The notes below the pieces were generated by a model that was given only the letters and a program-made list of their open reading frames with translations, did not search any database and had not been told where the DNA came from. From JBBTQJ01 sp038065755 (GTDB taxonomy: Bacteria > Patescibacteriota > Minisyncoccia > Minisyncoccales > Staskawiczbacteraceae), in the NCBI GenBank assembly GCA_038065755.1, contig JBBTQJ010000031.1:1-59755 (forward strand): DNA of 59,755 nucleotides, in the 5' to 3' direction. Made by a program: the position numbers and the translations under genes. The stretch's first letter is position 1, and every line of letters starts with the position of its first letter. This document shows positions 26,399-35,858 of the stretch, piece by piece.

Positions 26399-26427
26399 TT
26401 GATAAATGGCAAAATTAGTGATATGCT
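26399..26427 (+). promoter_or_regulatory. Promoter of the dehydrogenase block
   Basis: TTGATA (26399-26404), a 17-bp spacer, then TATGCT (26422-26427) preceded by TG one base upstream (extended -10). It lies directly after a terminator and 39 bp before the dehydrogenase gene, so it most likely starts the transcript running to 41110. Confidence 0.55.
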
Positions 26428-26466
26428 TAAAGAAATTATGAGAGGTTTTTCAGTATTTTTTAATTT

Positions 26467-27810
26467 ATGGAAGAGAAAGAAATAAAAAATATTTGCGTGA
26501 TGGGGATGGGGTTTATTGGCACCACCTTGGCTGTTGTTTTAGCAGAAGCCGGTTTTTTGGTTTTTGGCATTGAAAAAGACAAGGAAAAATTAGAGAAGTT
26601 GAAACAGGCAAAGCCCCACTTTCATGAAAACGGGTTGCCTGAAGCCTTGGCTGACCAGCTTTTAAAAAACCTTTTTTTATTTGACAAAATACCCCAAGAT
26701 AAAAAAATTGACGCTTTTGTTATTTCGGTTGCCACGCCTGTTGACCAAAAAACAAAACAGCCCAATTTAGAATATGTGAAACAGGCGGTAAACGATTTGC
26801 TGCCACATTTAAAAAATGGCCAGCTCGTTATTTTAAGAAGCACGGTTCCCGTTGGAACATCCAGAAAAGTGGTTTTACCTATGCTTCAAGAAAAATGCCA
26901 AAATGTTTATTTAAGCTTTTGCCCAGAAAGAACCGTAGAGGGCAAAGCTTTGGAAGAATTAAAAACTTTGCCTCAAATTATAGGCGGGTTTAACGAAGAA
27001 TCGTCAGAGTTTTCAGCCCAGATTTTTTCCCAGATTACTCCGGCCATAGTAAAAACCGGCTCTTTGGAATCAGCAGAAATAATAAAACTGATAAACAACA
27101 GCTATAGGGATTTTAATTTTGCTTTTGCCAATCAGGTGGCCTTAATTTGCAAAACCCTCGGATTAGACGCAAAAGAAGTAGTTGAGTCAGCCAACTTTGG
27201 CTATAAAAGGAGCAATGTTTTGCATCCTGGATTTGTAGCTTCGGGAAAAGCGGGGTTTGTGGGAGGGTTTTGCCTAGAAAAAGACCCCTATATATTAATT
27301 AATTCGTCCGGCCTGAACGGAGGGTTAATTAAGGCAGTAAGAGAAATAAACGAAGGCCTGCCAGAAAATGTTTTTAAAATAGTTATAGACCACTTAAAAG
27401 AAAAAAACATACCCATAGAAGAATCTAAAATATTTATTTCCGGATTTGCTTTCAAGGGTCATCCGGAAACAGATGATATGAGAGGTTCTCCGGCTTTGCA
27501 GCTTTTAGAATTTTTTAAAAAAAACCAGATTAAAAATTTATGCGGACACGACTTTATTGTGAAACCGGAAGAAATTGAAAAATTGGGCGTGGCTTTCTGC
27601 CCCATAGAGGAAGCCTTTGAAACAGCAGATGTTTTAATATTTATGAATAATCACAAAAAATACAACGACATTGCAATTGGCAGCTTGGCTGTAAAAATGA
27701 AAAAAGACGCGATGATATTTGACGGCTGGCAAATGTTTTCAGATAAATTAAAAAATATTGATATAAATTATGAATCAATCGGATACAAGAAAAAAAATAG
27801 GGTGGATTGA
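26467..27810 (+). CDS. Nucleotide-sugar 6-dehydrogenase (UDP-GlcNAc/ManNAc type)
   Basis: A 447-residue UDP-glucose/GDP-mannose dehydrogenase family enzyme that oxidises C6 of a nucleotide sugar to a uronic acid with 2 NAD+. The N-terminal Rossmann motif is VMGMGFIGTTLAVVLAEAG, STVPVGTSRK is in the first half, the central helix has EIIKLINNSYRDFNFAF, and the catalytic Cys is in GGFCLEKDP. The layout is closer to WecC/VipA (UDP-ManNAc or UDP-GlcNAc dehydrogenase) than to UDP-glucose dehydrogenase. The next gene overlaps it by 41 nt. Confidence 0.87.
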   Translation: MEEKEIKNICVMGMGFIGTTLAVVLAEAGFLVFGIEKDKEKLEKLKQAKPHFHENGLPEALADQLLKNLFLFDKIPQDKKIDAFVISVATPVDQKTKQPNLEYVKQAVNDLLPHLKNGQLVILRSTVPVGTSRKVVLPMLQEKCQNVYLSFCPERTVEGKALEELKTLPQIIGGFNEESSEFSAQIFSQITPAIVKTGSLESAEIIKLINNSYRDFNFAFANQVALICKTLGLDAKEVVESANFGYKRSNVLHPGFVASGKAGFVGGFCLEKDPYILINSSGLNGGLIKAVREINEGLPENVFKIVIDHLKEKNIPIEESKIFISGFAFKGHPETDDMRGSPALQLLEFFKKNQIKNLCGHDFIVKPEEIEKLGVAFCPIEEAFETADVLIFMNNHKKYNDIAIGSLAVKMKKDAMIFDGWQMFSDKLKNIDINYESIGYKKKNRVD

Positions 27811-28783
27811 GATTTTTTTTAAAAGATACGGCGGAGTGATTCATAGAGAGTATGCAAGAAACGCCCTGGCAGAGATTTTTGACGTAGAATTATTGAATCT
27901 GGAAGCGAGGCGTTTTAAAAAATTCAGGTATTTAAAGTTTTTTGAATCGTTTTTTTATCTTTTGGCCATGAAAGGAGAAAAAGATTTATGGGTGAGGGGA
28001 TTTTTTGAAACTGTTTTTATGAGGACCAAAAGAACAAAAGGGAAAAATTTGGTTTGGATACACCACCTTGATTTTTCCGGCTATTCTTTGGTTTCTAGGC
28101 CATTTTTAAATTTTTTAAACAGGTTTTTCTTTTTTAGCAACCTTAAAAAAGCCGATTATATTGTTACAATATCTGAATATTGGAGAAAATATTTTTCTGA
28201 CAAGGGTTATAAAAATGTTTATAAAATATACGGAGGGTTTGAGCTGGAAAAATATAATATTTCAGAACAAGAGGTTTTTTTGTTTAAAAAAGAGCATAAG
28301 TTAGAAGGAAAACCCATAATATATTTGGGGAACTGCCAAAAAGGTAAAGGAGTGGTTGAGTCATACGAGGCCTTAAAGAACATAAACGCATATTTGGTTA
28401 CTTCGGGCGAACAAAAAGTAAAAATTCCGGCTTTAAATTTTAATTTAGATTATAAAGGATATTTAAAACTGCTTAAAGCGTCTTCAATTGTTTTAACTAT
28501 GTCAAAATTTAAAGAGGGCTGGTGCAGGACGGCCCATGAAGCAATGCTGTTGAGAACTCCGGTGATTGGGTCTGGGTCCGGGGGAATGAAAGAATTATTA
28601 GAGGGCGGAGAGCAGATAGTTTGCGAAGATTTTAAAGATTTAAGAAAAAAAGCGGAATATTTATTAAGCGACCAAGATGCAAGAAAAAAAATAGGGGAAG
28701 CAGGATATAGGTTTGCTGAAAATTTTTCCATAAAAAAGACGCAAAAAAACTGGCAGAATCTTATAGGTTTACTGCTTAACTAA
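27770..28783 (+). CDS. Family 4 glycosyltransferase
   Basis: A 337-residue GT-B enzyme. The donor half has IYLGNCQKGKGVVESYEALK, then MSKFKEGWCRTAHEAMLLRT with the GT4 EX7E-like pattern, and GSGSGGMKELLEGG. The N-terminal half is short and divergent. The ATG at 27770 gives a 41-nt overlap with the preceding gene; no later Met occurs before conserved sequence, so I keep it. The substrate is unknown. Confidence 0.82.
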   Translation: MNQSDTRKKIGWIEIFFKRYGGVIHREYARNALAEIFDVELLNLEARRFKKFRYLKFFESFFYLLAMKGEKDLWVRGFFETVFMRTKRTKGKNLVWIHHLDFSGYSLVSRPFLNFLNRFFFFSNLKKADYIVTISEYWRKYFSDKGYKNVYKIYGGFELEKYNISEQEVFLFKKEHKLEGKPIIYLGNCQKGKGVVESYEALKNINAYLVTSGEQKVKIPALNFNLDYKGYLKLLKASSIVLTMSKFKEGWCRTAHEAMLLRTPVIGSGSGGMKELLEGGEQIVCEDFKDLRKKAEYLLSDQDARKKIGEAGYRFAENFSIKKTQKNWQNLIGLLLN

Positions 28784-28785
28784 AA

Positions 28786-29661
28786 ATGGATTATTTAAAA
28801 ACGGCGAAACATTTATTTCATATATTTTTGATAAATCCGAATTTTTTTTTAAAAAGAGTTTTTTTTGAAATAGCGGCCGCTATTTCGCCTTTTCCAGAGC
28901 AACCCGTTTTCAAAAATATAAACGGAGTGATGATTAACTTTGATTTTAAAGATGAAGACAAAGCTAGAAAAATGTATTTTGGAACTTTTCAGCCGGCGAT
29001 TGCTGATATTTTAAAAAAATATTTAAAAAAGGGCGATACTTTTATTGACGCCGGGGCGAATGTTGGTTATTTTACGGCAGTGGCGGCCGGATTAGTCGGA
29101 CAATCGGGACAGGTTCACAGTTTTGAGCCGGTGCAAGAATATTTTCAAAAATTAAAAAATCTTAAAGATAAAAACAGCCGGTATAAAATAACAACAAATC
29201 AGCTTGCCCTGGGAGACAAAGAAAAAACAGAAAAAATTTATATCGGAGGCCCCTCCCATATCGGAGACAATACTTTTTTTCTTGATTTTTTAGAGGGCAT
29301 AAGCGAAGTAAAAAGCGCAGAGGTTAAAGTTGTCCGCCTTGATAAATATATTAAAGATAATGACCTTTGCAATATAAAATTAATAAAAATAGATGTGGAA
29401 GGTTTTGAGTTCCCTTTGCTTTTAGGGATGGAAGAATATTTTTTAGAGTGTTCTAAAACAGGAAATTACCCTAAAATTATATGCGAAATATGCCCCAAGG
29501 CCTATTCTTATTTAGGCAAAAAATTAGAAGACCTTTTTGATTATATGAAAAATTTTTCATACGAGCCGTTTGAAACTATAAATGAAAACATAGGGGTTAA
29601 TATAAATAAATTAAAAGAAAGAGACGTGGCAGATGTGCTTTTTAAACCCGCAGGCAATTAA
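28786..29661 (+). CDS. FkbM family methyltransferase
   Basis: A second FkbM-type O-methyltransferase (291 residues): FIDAGANVGYFTAVAAG, VHSFEPVQEYFQKL and IKLIKIDVEGFEFPLL match the family. The protein lacks membrane segments apart from a hydrophobic N-terminus. With the FkbM at 25496, the TylF enzyme and the zinc-ribbon methyltransferase, it makes four predicted methyltransferases within 7 kb, suggesting a heavily methylated glycan. Confidence 0.87.
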   Translation: MDYLKTAKHLFHIFLINPNFFLKRVFFEIAAAISPFPEQPVFKNINGVMINFDFKDEDKARKMYFGTFQPAIADILKKYLKKGDTFIDAGANVGYFTAVAAGLVGQSGQVHSFEPVQEYFQKLKNLKDKNSRYKITTNQLALGDKEKTEKIYIGGPSHIGDNTFFLDFLEGISEVKSAEVKVVRLDKYIKDNDLCNIKLIKIDVEGFEFPLLLGMEEYFLECSKTGNYPKIICEICPKAYSYLGKKLEDLFDYMKNFSYEPFETINENIGVNINKLKERDVADVLFKPAGN

Positions 29662-29664
29662 ATT

Positions 29665-31101
29665 ATGGACATTATAAAAAATATAATTAATTCCAGCCAA
29701 AAATATCAAAAATTTATAATATTTGGCGCCTTATTCTTGGCGGCGGTTTCTTTCTTTGATAAAATACTGTTTACGGCATTTATATTTATCGCTTTTTTAA
29801 CAGCCATTTCGTTTTCTTTTATTAAAAAAAATAATGTTTTGAGCAGACTTTTTTTAATTGCTTTTTTAATCCATATATCAGTTGTTTTTTTTATATATTA
29901 TGCCCATTTTGAACCCTTTGGCGGGGCCGGAGATTATATAGAGTATAATCTCGTGGCTCAAAAATTGGCAGAAAGAATTCATCAGGGAAACTTTTCTTTA
30001 AAGGGAATAGAATTAAGCCACAATTTCCCTGTTTTTATAGGATATATTTATGCCTTTTCATACAGTAATATGCTTTTGGGCCAGATTTTCAACGCCTGGA
30101 TTGTCGCTATCTCGGTTATTTTTGTTTATTTGATAGTTGTGGAAATAGGGGGTTCTGAAAAACAGGGTTTTATTGCAGGATTGGTTGCTAATTTTTATCC
30201 GAGTTTGCTTTTTTTTGGAAGCTTGTTATTGAAAGACGCCCTGGTTGTTTTGCTGTCTTTAATCGCGTTGTTTTTTATTTTAAAAATTATTAAAAACTTT
30301 TCTTTTGGGAGGTTTTTAATTTTTTATTTGAGTTTAGGCAGTTTAATTCACTTTCGCATTTATATTGGATACGCCGTCCTTTTGACGTTTATTATTTGCT
30401 GGATGATGTTTTCAAATTTAAAATTGAAAAAGAGAATAATTTATTTTATTATAATAATTCCTTTTCTCGGTTTTTTACCGCAGATTTTTGCCGGCCAATC
30501 ATATTTTGCAATTAGTTTTTTAAACAGATATCTTAGCAAAGAAACAATTACTTATTATAGAGAAACTGTTTATGCGCCTCCTCCACCCTCTCAGCCAACT
30601 CCACTCTCTCAGCCAACTCCACCCTCCCAGCCAACTCCACCCTCCCAGCCAACTCCACCCTCCCAGCCAACTAAATTTTCATCAAAAGGCAGGGGCTCTT
30701 CAACGCTGATAAAAACAGGCTTTGAAAACCCTTTTACATTTTTAAAAAACACTTTATTATCTTTTACTCATGCCTTTTTCGGCCCGTTTTTTTGGCAAAT
30801 AAAACAACCTAAATACATTTTTGTTTTTATAGAAACAATATCATGGTATTTTTTATTATTTTTTATAATGAAGGGAATAATAAAAAATATCAGAAAACAA
30901 TATAAATATTTTTTACCGTTAATTATTTTCAGTATTTTTGTTTTTGGAATATTGGCTGTTTTTATAACTAATTTTGGCATAATAGCCAGAATAAGAATGC
31001 CGGCCTTCTTAGCCTTGCTGTGTTTGTTTCCGTTTGGATTTAAAAAAATAAATGATATTAAAATTCCATTTTTAGAAAAGTATTTTTTAAAAAAAATATG
31101 A
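29665..31101 (+). CDS. GT-C-like membrane glycosyltransferase with proline-rich loop
   Basis: A 478-residue protein with about 10-12 membrane helices. After the first helices a loop has FGGAGDYIEYNLVAQKLAE, which matches the acidic first periplasmic loop of GT-C transferases (ArnT/PMT type). It is a clear paralogue of the N-terminal third of the fusion at 32013-35858 (shared blocks YLIVVEI, FGSLL, QIFAGQ/QLFAGQ, RIRMPAFLALL). A proline-rich insertion of hexapeptide repeats (PTPPSQ) near residues 305-336 has no counterpart in the paralogue. It could act as a polymerase or late-step transferase. Confidence 0.7.
   Translation: MDIIKNIINSSQKYQKFIIFGALFLAAVSFFDKILFTAFIFIAFLTAISFSFIKKNNVLSRLFLIAFLIHISVVFFIYYAHFEPFGGAGDYIEYNLVAQKLAERIHQGNFSLKGIELSHNFPVFIGYIYAFSYSNMLLGQIFNAWIVAISVIFVYLIVVEIGGSEKQGFIAGLVANFYPSLLFFGSLLLKDALVVLLSLIALFFILKIIKNFSFGRFLIFYLSLGSLIHFRIYIGYAVLLTFIICWMMFSNLKLKKRIIYFIIIIPFLGFLPQIFAGQSYFAISFLNRYLSKETITYYRETVYAPPPPSQPTPLSQPTPPSQPTPPSQPTPPSQPTKFSSKGRGSSTLIKTGFENPFTFLKNTLLSFTHAFFGPFFWQIKQPKYIFVFIETISWYFLLFFIMKGIIKNIRKQYKYFLPLIIFSIFVFGILAVFITNFGIIARIRMPAFLALLCLFPFGFKKINDIKIPFLEKYFLKKI
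30577..30672 (+). repeat. 18-bp tandem repeat encoding PTPPSQ
   Basis: Units of ccaactccaccctcccag repeat in frame: three identical copies (30613-30666), one with small changes (30595-30612), a degenerate first copy (30577-30594) and a partial last one. Copy number is likely to vary between strains. The C-rich composition stands out against the AT-rich surroundings. The encoded stretch lies in a loop of the membrane protein. Confidence 0.93.
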
Positions 31102-32009
31102 AATGTTTAGTAACCGGCGGAGCAGGGTTTATTGGCAGTCACCTTGTTGACAAATTAATAGAAAAAAAATACAAGGTTGTTGTTGTTGATGATCTTTCTG
31201 CCGGAAAAAAAGAAAATTTAAATCAAAAAGCAGTTTTTTATAAAGTAGATATCTGCGACTTTGAAAAAATAAAGCCCCTTTTTAAAGGAGTTGATTTTGT
31301 TTTTCATTTGGCGGCTATTCCCAAGGTTTCTTCTTCTGTTGAAGACCCGGCAGGAACGTCAAAGATAAATATTTTAGGGACAATAAATGTTTTTAAAGCA
31401 GCCCTAGACAACGGCGTAAAGAGAGTTGTTTTTGCTTCTTCTTCGGCTGTGTACGGCAACCAAAAGAAACTGCCCTTGAAAGAAGATTTGAAGCTAAATC
31501 CTTTAAGTCCTTACGGATTGCAAAAATTAACAGGAGAGCAGTTTGCAAAATTATTTACAGACCTTTATAAACTGCCCGTAGTATCTTTAAGATATTTTAA
31601 TGTATACGGCCCAAGGATTGATTTTAATTCTGACTATAGCCTTGTAATAGGAAAATTTTTGCGCCAAAAAGCCCAAAAAAAACCTCTTACAATTTTTGGT
31701 TTAGGCAACCAAACCAGGGCATTTTGTTATGTTGCAGATGTGGTTTCAGCCAACATCAAGGCAGCTGAAAGCAAAAAATTAAAAGGTGGAGAAATAATCA
31801 ATATAGGCCAGAAAAAATCTTTTTCAATCAATTATTTAAGCCGGTTGGTTGGCGGTAAAGTCCAACATCTTCAAGAAAGAGCCGGAGACCTTGTTTATTC
31901 TTTATCAGATATTTCTTTAGCTAAAAAACTTTTGAAATGGGAGCCGAAGTACAGTTTAAAGCAGGGATTAGAAGAAACAAAAAAATGGTTTAACACTCAC
32001 AAACAATAA
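31098..32009 (+). CDS. NAD-dependent UDP-sugar 4-epimerase-like SDR
   Basis: A 303-residue extended SDR: VTGGAGFIGSHLVDKLIEK, FHLAAIPKVSSSVEDP, SSSAVYGNQKKLPLKED and the YGLQK active site (YxxxK). SLRYFNVYGPR is the family signature. The pattern fits UDP-glucose or UDP-GlcNAc 4-epimerases (GalE/WbpP-like). ATGA overlap with the preceding GT-C gene indicates coupling. Substrate preference cannot be deduced. Confidence 0.84.
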   Translation: MKCLVTGGAGFIGSHLVDKLIEKKYKVVVVDDLSAGKKENLNQKAVFYKVDICDFEKIKPLFKGVDFVFHLAAIPKVSSSVEDPAGTSKINILGTINVFKAALDNGVKRVVFASSSAVYGNQKKLPLKEDLKLNPLSPYGLQKLTGEQFAKLFTDLYKLPVVSLRYFNVYGPRIDFNSDYSLVIGKFLRQKAQKKPLTIFGLGNQTRAFCYVADVVSANIKAAESKKLKGGEIINIGQKKSFSINYLSRLVGGKVQHLQERAGDLVYSLSDISLAKKLLKWEPKYSLKQGLEETKKWFNTHKQ

Positions 32010-32012
32010 AGT

Positions 32013-35000
32013 ATGAATTTTTTTGAATTATTTTCAAAATACCAAAAACCTATAATATGGGGGGCCCTGTCTTTGGCGCTGATTGCCTTTTTTGACCAGG
32101 CGCTGGCAGTTGGTATTTTTTTGCTGACATTTTTTGTTGTAATAACCGTTGCAACGGCCATTAAAGTTGGCATTAAAGAAAAAGAATTTTATGCGCTTTT
32201 TTTAATTGTTATTTCAATTCATTTGCTGGCTGTGATGTTTATTTATTTTTACAATTTTTATCCTTTTGGAGGAGGGGAGGGCGACCAGTTTTATTATCAT
32301 AAAACAGCCGTTGAATTGTCTGAAAGATTCAGGCAGGGAAATTTTTCCATAAAAGGATTTGACGAAAATTATCCTTATTATTATGTGTCCCACTCTTATC
32401 CGGTTATAATAGGGGCCTTATATGCAATAACCGCTCCCCAAATAATTATAGGGCAGATATTAAATGTTTGGATTGTCGCCCTTTCATTATTATTTTTATA
32501 TTTGATAGTTGTTGAAATTTCCGGCTCTGTAAAAAAGGCTTTTTTAATTGGGATGATAGCTAATACATATCCGAGCTATATTTATTTTGGGAGTCTTTTA
32601 ATAAGAGACGCCATAATTGTTTTTTTGTCCTTATTTTTATTGCTGATGATTATAAGGCTTATTAAAAAGTTCTCTCGGAAAAATTTCATTTTTCTTTTTA
32701 TAATTCTCGGATTTTTAACGCATTTTCGTTTTTATGTCGGTTTTATTGGATTTTTAACTATTATTTTTTCTTTATTGTTTTCTTTTTCATTAAATTTAAA
32801 AAAGAAGCTTATTTTTATAATTACAGCCATTATTTTTCTAGCTGTTATTCCGCAGTTATTTGCCGGGCAGGGGTGGTTTGGCATTGATTTTTTCAATAAA
32901 TTTATTAATCAGGAAACTATCACCTCATTAAGAGAAAAAGAATATAAAAAAAATACTGTCAGCGACAGCCTTGCTTTGCCCGGGTCTGATGTGGTGGTGG
33001 AAACAGGTTTTGGAAATCCTGCTCTGTTTTTAAAAAATTCTTTGAAATCTTTTGCCTATATTTCGCTGGGGCCTTTGCCTTGGCAGATAAAATATTTCCG
33101 TCAGCTTTTTGCTTTGGCCGAAACCTTTCTCTGGTATTTTTCACTCTTTTTTATTCTCAGGGGTATTTTAAAATCATTTAAAAAATATAAAATTATTCTT
33201 CCCCTGGTTTTTTTCAGCATTGTGACATTTTTGGCGATAAGTTTGTTTACAAGCAATTTTGGCACATATATGAGAATAAGAATGCCGGCTTTTTTGGCTC
33301 TTTTGGCGCTGGCGGATTTCAATTTTAATAATAATATTTTTTGGCCGTCCTTTTTTCAAAGATTAAAAAAATCAGCAATTATAAAAAAAATTGGAGAATT
33401 ATCGGTTAAGGTTTATGAAAAAATAATGAGAGAGAAAATGACTCCGAATGTTTATGCTTTTTTAAAAAATCTCAGGTACACGATTTTTGGCTACAGCTTT
33501 GCGGCTTTTTGCGTTTTTGCTTTTGAAATAATGGCCGGGAGGATATTGGGAGCGGAAAATTACGGAAAATATGTTTTAAGCTCTATTATTGCTTTGTTTT
33601 TGTCGCTCTTGACAACCATAGGAACAACAATAGCCGTCATAAAATATATTGCCCGAGAGAAAAATGGGTCGGTTCATAAAAAAATTATCACATCAGCCTA
33701 TTTAATCGTGTTTTTTTTGATTTTTTTTGTAAGCTTTTTACTTTTTACTTTTTCGTCTTTTATATCTAAATTATTTTTTGTTCCTTTGGATATTTTTTAC
33801 TTAGCTATTTTATTTGCCGCCTGTTTTTCACTTTACAGCCTGGCAGCCGACATTCTTCGCGGGCTTTCTGAAATAAAAAAGCTGTCCTTTCTTAGAATGG
33901 CATACGGAGTTTTGATTATTTTATTTTTTATTGTCTTTTCTGCGGCAGGAAACGTTTCTTTCAAAACAGCCGTATATGTCATAAGTATTTCTTATTTTAT
34001 TGTATTTTTAGCTGTTACAAAAAATTTGCAAAGTTACATATCTTTTAAAATAGACAAACAGTGGGTAAAAAAACTTTTAAAGTACGGAATATATGCCATG
34101 GTGGGCGGGCCTTTATTCACTTTTTTACCAAGGATAGGGCAGATATTTGTGAATAAATACCTGACAGTTTCAGACGTGGGCATTTACAACGCATATTATC
34201 TTTCCTCTGTAAGCGTTATGGTGTTTTTTTATACGACGTTTGTAGTGGTGTTTTTTCCGACAGCTTCAAAATATAAAGAAAAAGGGCCGATTCTTAGAAA
34301 AATAAAAAAAATAATCCCTACTTTATTTTTAACAGGAACGCCTTTTTTATTTTTAACCCAATTAATTATTTTAAAACTTTACGGACGAGAATACCCTATT
34401 GATTATTTTTTAATGTTTTTATTTGCGGTTTCCGGAATTTTAATTTCAATATACGGGGTAATGGGCTGGCTTTTTTACTCAAAAAATATTTCCGGAGCCA
34501 AGCTTATTACAGGCTTAACAATTCTTGTGGCGGTTGCAAGCGTTCTTTTTAATATTTTTCTGATACCGTTATTTTCTTTGCAAGGAGCAGTTTTGGCGAT
34601 TATCTTTGCATACGTTATCGGAATAGCTTTTTTGTTCCTATTTGAAAAAAAACTTACAAGCGACGAAACAGCTGAAAAATATTCTGAAAAAATTAAAATC
34701 TGCTATGTGGCTTCTGTTGATACGACTTTTAAGTTTATATTGTTTAATCATCTTAAATTTTTAAAAAACGAAGGATATAATGTTTATGCAGTTTGTTCTG
34801 ACGGAAAATGGGTTGAGGAAATTGAAAAAGAGGGGATAAAAGTGAAAACCATAAGAATAAAAAGGAAAATAAGCCCCTTTTCAGATGCGATTGCTTTTTG
34901 GAAACTGTTTTTTTATTTCAAAAAAGAAAAATTTCATATTGTTCATACCCATACCTTAAAGCCTGCCTTTTGGGCGCAGATGGCGGCCAGGGCAGCTAAG

Positions 35001-35858
35001 GTTCCCATTGTTGTGAGCACCATGCACGGATTTGACTTTGGCAAGGAGTCTTCGTTTTTGAAGACTAATTTTTTCCTTTTTTTGGAAAAAATTGCGGCCA
35101 GACAATCAGATATTATTTTTTCTGTCAGTAAAAAAATTATTGAGGATTCTGTTAAAATCGGCATTTGCAAAAGAGATTCAATAAAATATTTAGGTGACGG
35201 AGTTGACCTTTCCAGGTTTGACCCCGCCAGGTTTTCAGAAGAATTTGTTGCCAAAAAAAAGAAAGAACTGGGGATTGGCAATTCAAAAAAAGTTATCGGT
35301 ATTGTAGCCAGATTGGTTGAAGAAAAAGGATATCTGGATTTATTCTCGGCGCTTGATATGGTTCTTAAAAAATTTCCGGAAACTTTATTGCTGGTGATAG
35401 GACAGGAAGAGCCGGAAAAAAAAGATGCCGTTAAAAAAGATATTTTTAAAAAATACAGGATAGAAAATAACGTAATATATTTGGGAGAAAGAACAGATAT
35501 GGAAGAAATTTATCCCTTAATGGATGTTTTTGTTTTGCCTTCGCATAGAGAGGGATTGGGTGTTGCGACAATAGAGGCCTCGGCAATGGAAAAACCAGCG
35601 ATAGTCACTAATACCGGAGGATGTCCTGAAACGGTTGATGATGGGAAAACGGGTATTTTGGTTCCTGTAAAAAATCCCGTTAAATTAGCAGAAGCCATAA
35701 TTTATATTTTTGAAAACCCAGAAAAAGTAAAAGAAATGGGCAAGGCAGGAAGAGAAAAAATTATTAAAGAATTTGACGAACAGCTGGTTTTTGACAGAAT
35801 TAATAAAGAATATCAGAACTTTATAGAAAAGAAATTAAAAAAAGAAAACAATGAATAA
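32013..35858 (+). CDS. Three-part fusion: GT-C membrane transferase + Wzx flippase + GT4 glycosyltransferase
   Basis: One open frame of 1281 residues. Residues 1-450 are a GT-C-like membrane domain with the acidic loop FGGGEGDQFYYHKTAVELSE, paralogous to the protein at 29665-31101. Residues about 482-885 are a complete Wzx-type flippase (FAFEIMAGRILGAENYGKYV, about 12 helices). Residues 892-1281 are a cytoplasmic GT4 enzyme (ICYVASVDTTFKFILFNHL, VSTMHGFDF, GIVARLVEEKGYLD, VLPSHREGLGVATIEASAM, EX7E pattern). Normally these are three proteins. A single chain could channel a lipid-linked sugar from synthesis to flipping to transfer. No frame break is visible. Confidence 0.85.
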   Translation: MNFFELFSKYQKPIIWGALSLALIAFFDQALAVGIFLLTFFVVITVATAIKVGIKEKEFYALFLIVISIHLLAVMFIYFYNFYPFGGGEGDQFYYHKTAVELSERFRQGNFSIKGFDENYPYYYVSHSYPVIIGALYAITAPQIIIGQILNVWIVALSLLFLYLIVVEISGSVKKAFLIGMIANTYPSYIYFGSLLIRDAIIVFLSLFLLLMIIRLIKKFSRKNFIFLFIILGFLTHFRFYVGFIGFLTIIFSLLFSFSLNLKKKLIFIITAIIFLAVIPQLFAGQGWFGIDFFNKFINQETITSLREKEYKKNTVSDSLALPGSDVVVETGFGNPALFLKNSLKSFAYISLGPLPWQIKYFRQLFALAETFLWYFSLFFILRGILKSFKKYKIILPLVFFSIVTFLAISLFTSNFGTYMRIRMPAFLALLALADFNFNNNIFWPSFFQRLKKSAIIKKIGELSVKVYEKIMREKMTPNVYAFLKNLRYTIFGYSFAAFCVFAFEIMAGRILGAENYGKYVLSSIIALFLSLLTTIGTTIAVIKYIAREKNGSVHKKIITSAYLIVFFLIFFVSFLLFTFSSFISKLFFVPLDIFYLAILFAACFSLYSLAADILRGLSEIKKLSFLRMAYGVLIILFFIVFSAAGNVSFKTAVYVISISYFIVFLAVTKNLQSYISFKIDKQWVKKLLKYGIYAMVGGPLFTFLPRIGQIFVNKYLTVSDVGIYNAYYLSSVSVMVFFYTTFVVVFFPTASKYKEKGPILRKIKKIIPTLFLTGTPFLFLTQLIILKLYGREYPIDYFLMFLFAVSGILISIYGVMGWLFYSKNISGAKLITGLTILVAVASVLFNIFLIPLFSLQGAVLAIIFAYVIGIAFLFLFEKKLTSDETAEKYSEKIKICYVASVDTTFKFILFNHLKFLKNEGYNVYAVCSDGKWVEEIEKEGIKVKTIRIKRKISPFSDAIAFWKLFFYFKKEKFHIVHTHTLKPAFWAQMAARAAKVPIVVSTMHGFDFGKESSFLKTNFFLFLEKIAARQSDIIFSVSKKIIEDSVKIGICKRDSIKYLGDGVDLSRFDPARFSEEFVAKKKKELGIGNSKKVIGIVARLVEEKGYLDLFSALDMVLKKFPETLLLVIGQEEPEKKDAVKKDIFKKYRIENNVIYLGERTDMEEIYPLMDVFVLPSHREGLGVATIEASAMEKPAIVTNTGGCPETVDDGKTGILVPVKNPVKLAEAIIYIFENPEKVKEMGKAGREKIIKEFDEQLVFDRINKEYQNFIEKKLKKENNE

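Noticed and set aside
30577..30672. CRISPR-like array
   Set aside because: The 18-bp units are contiguous without spacers and encode a hexapeptide repeat in frame.
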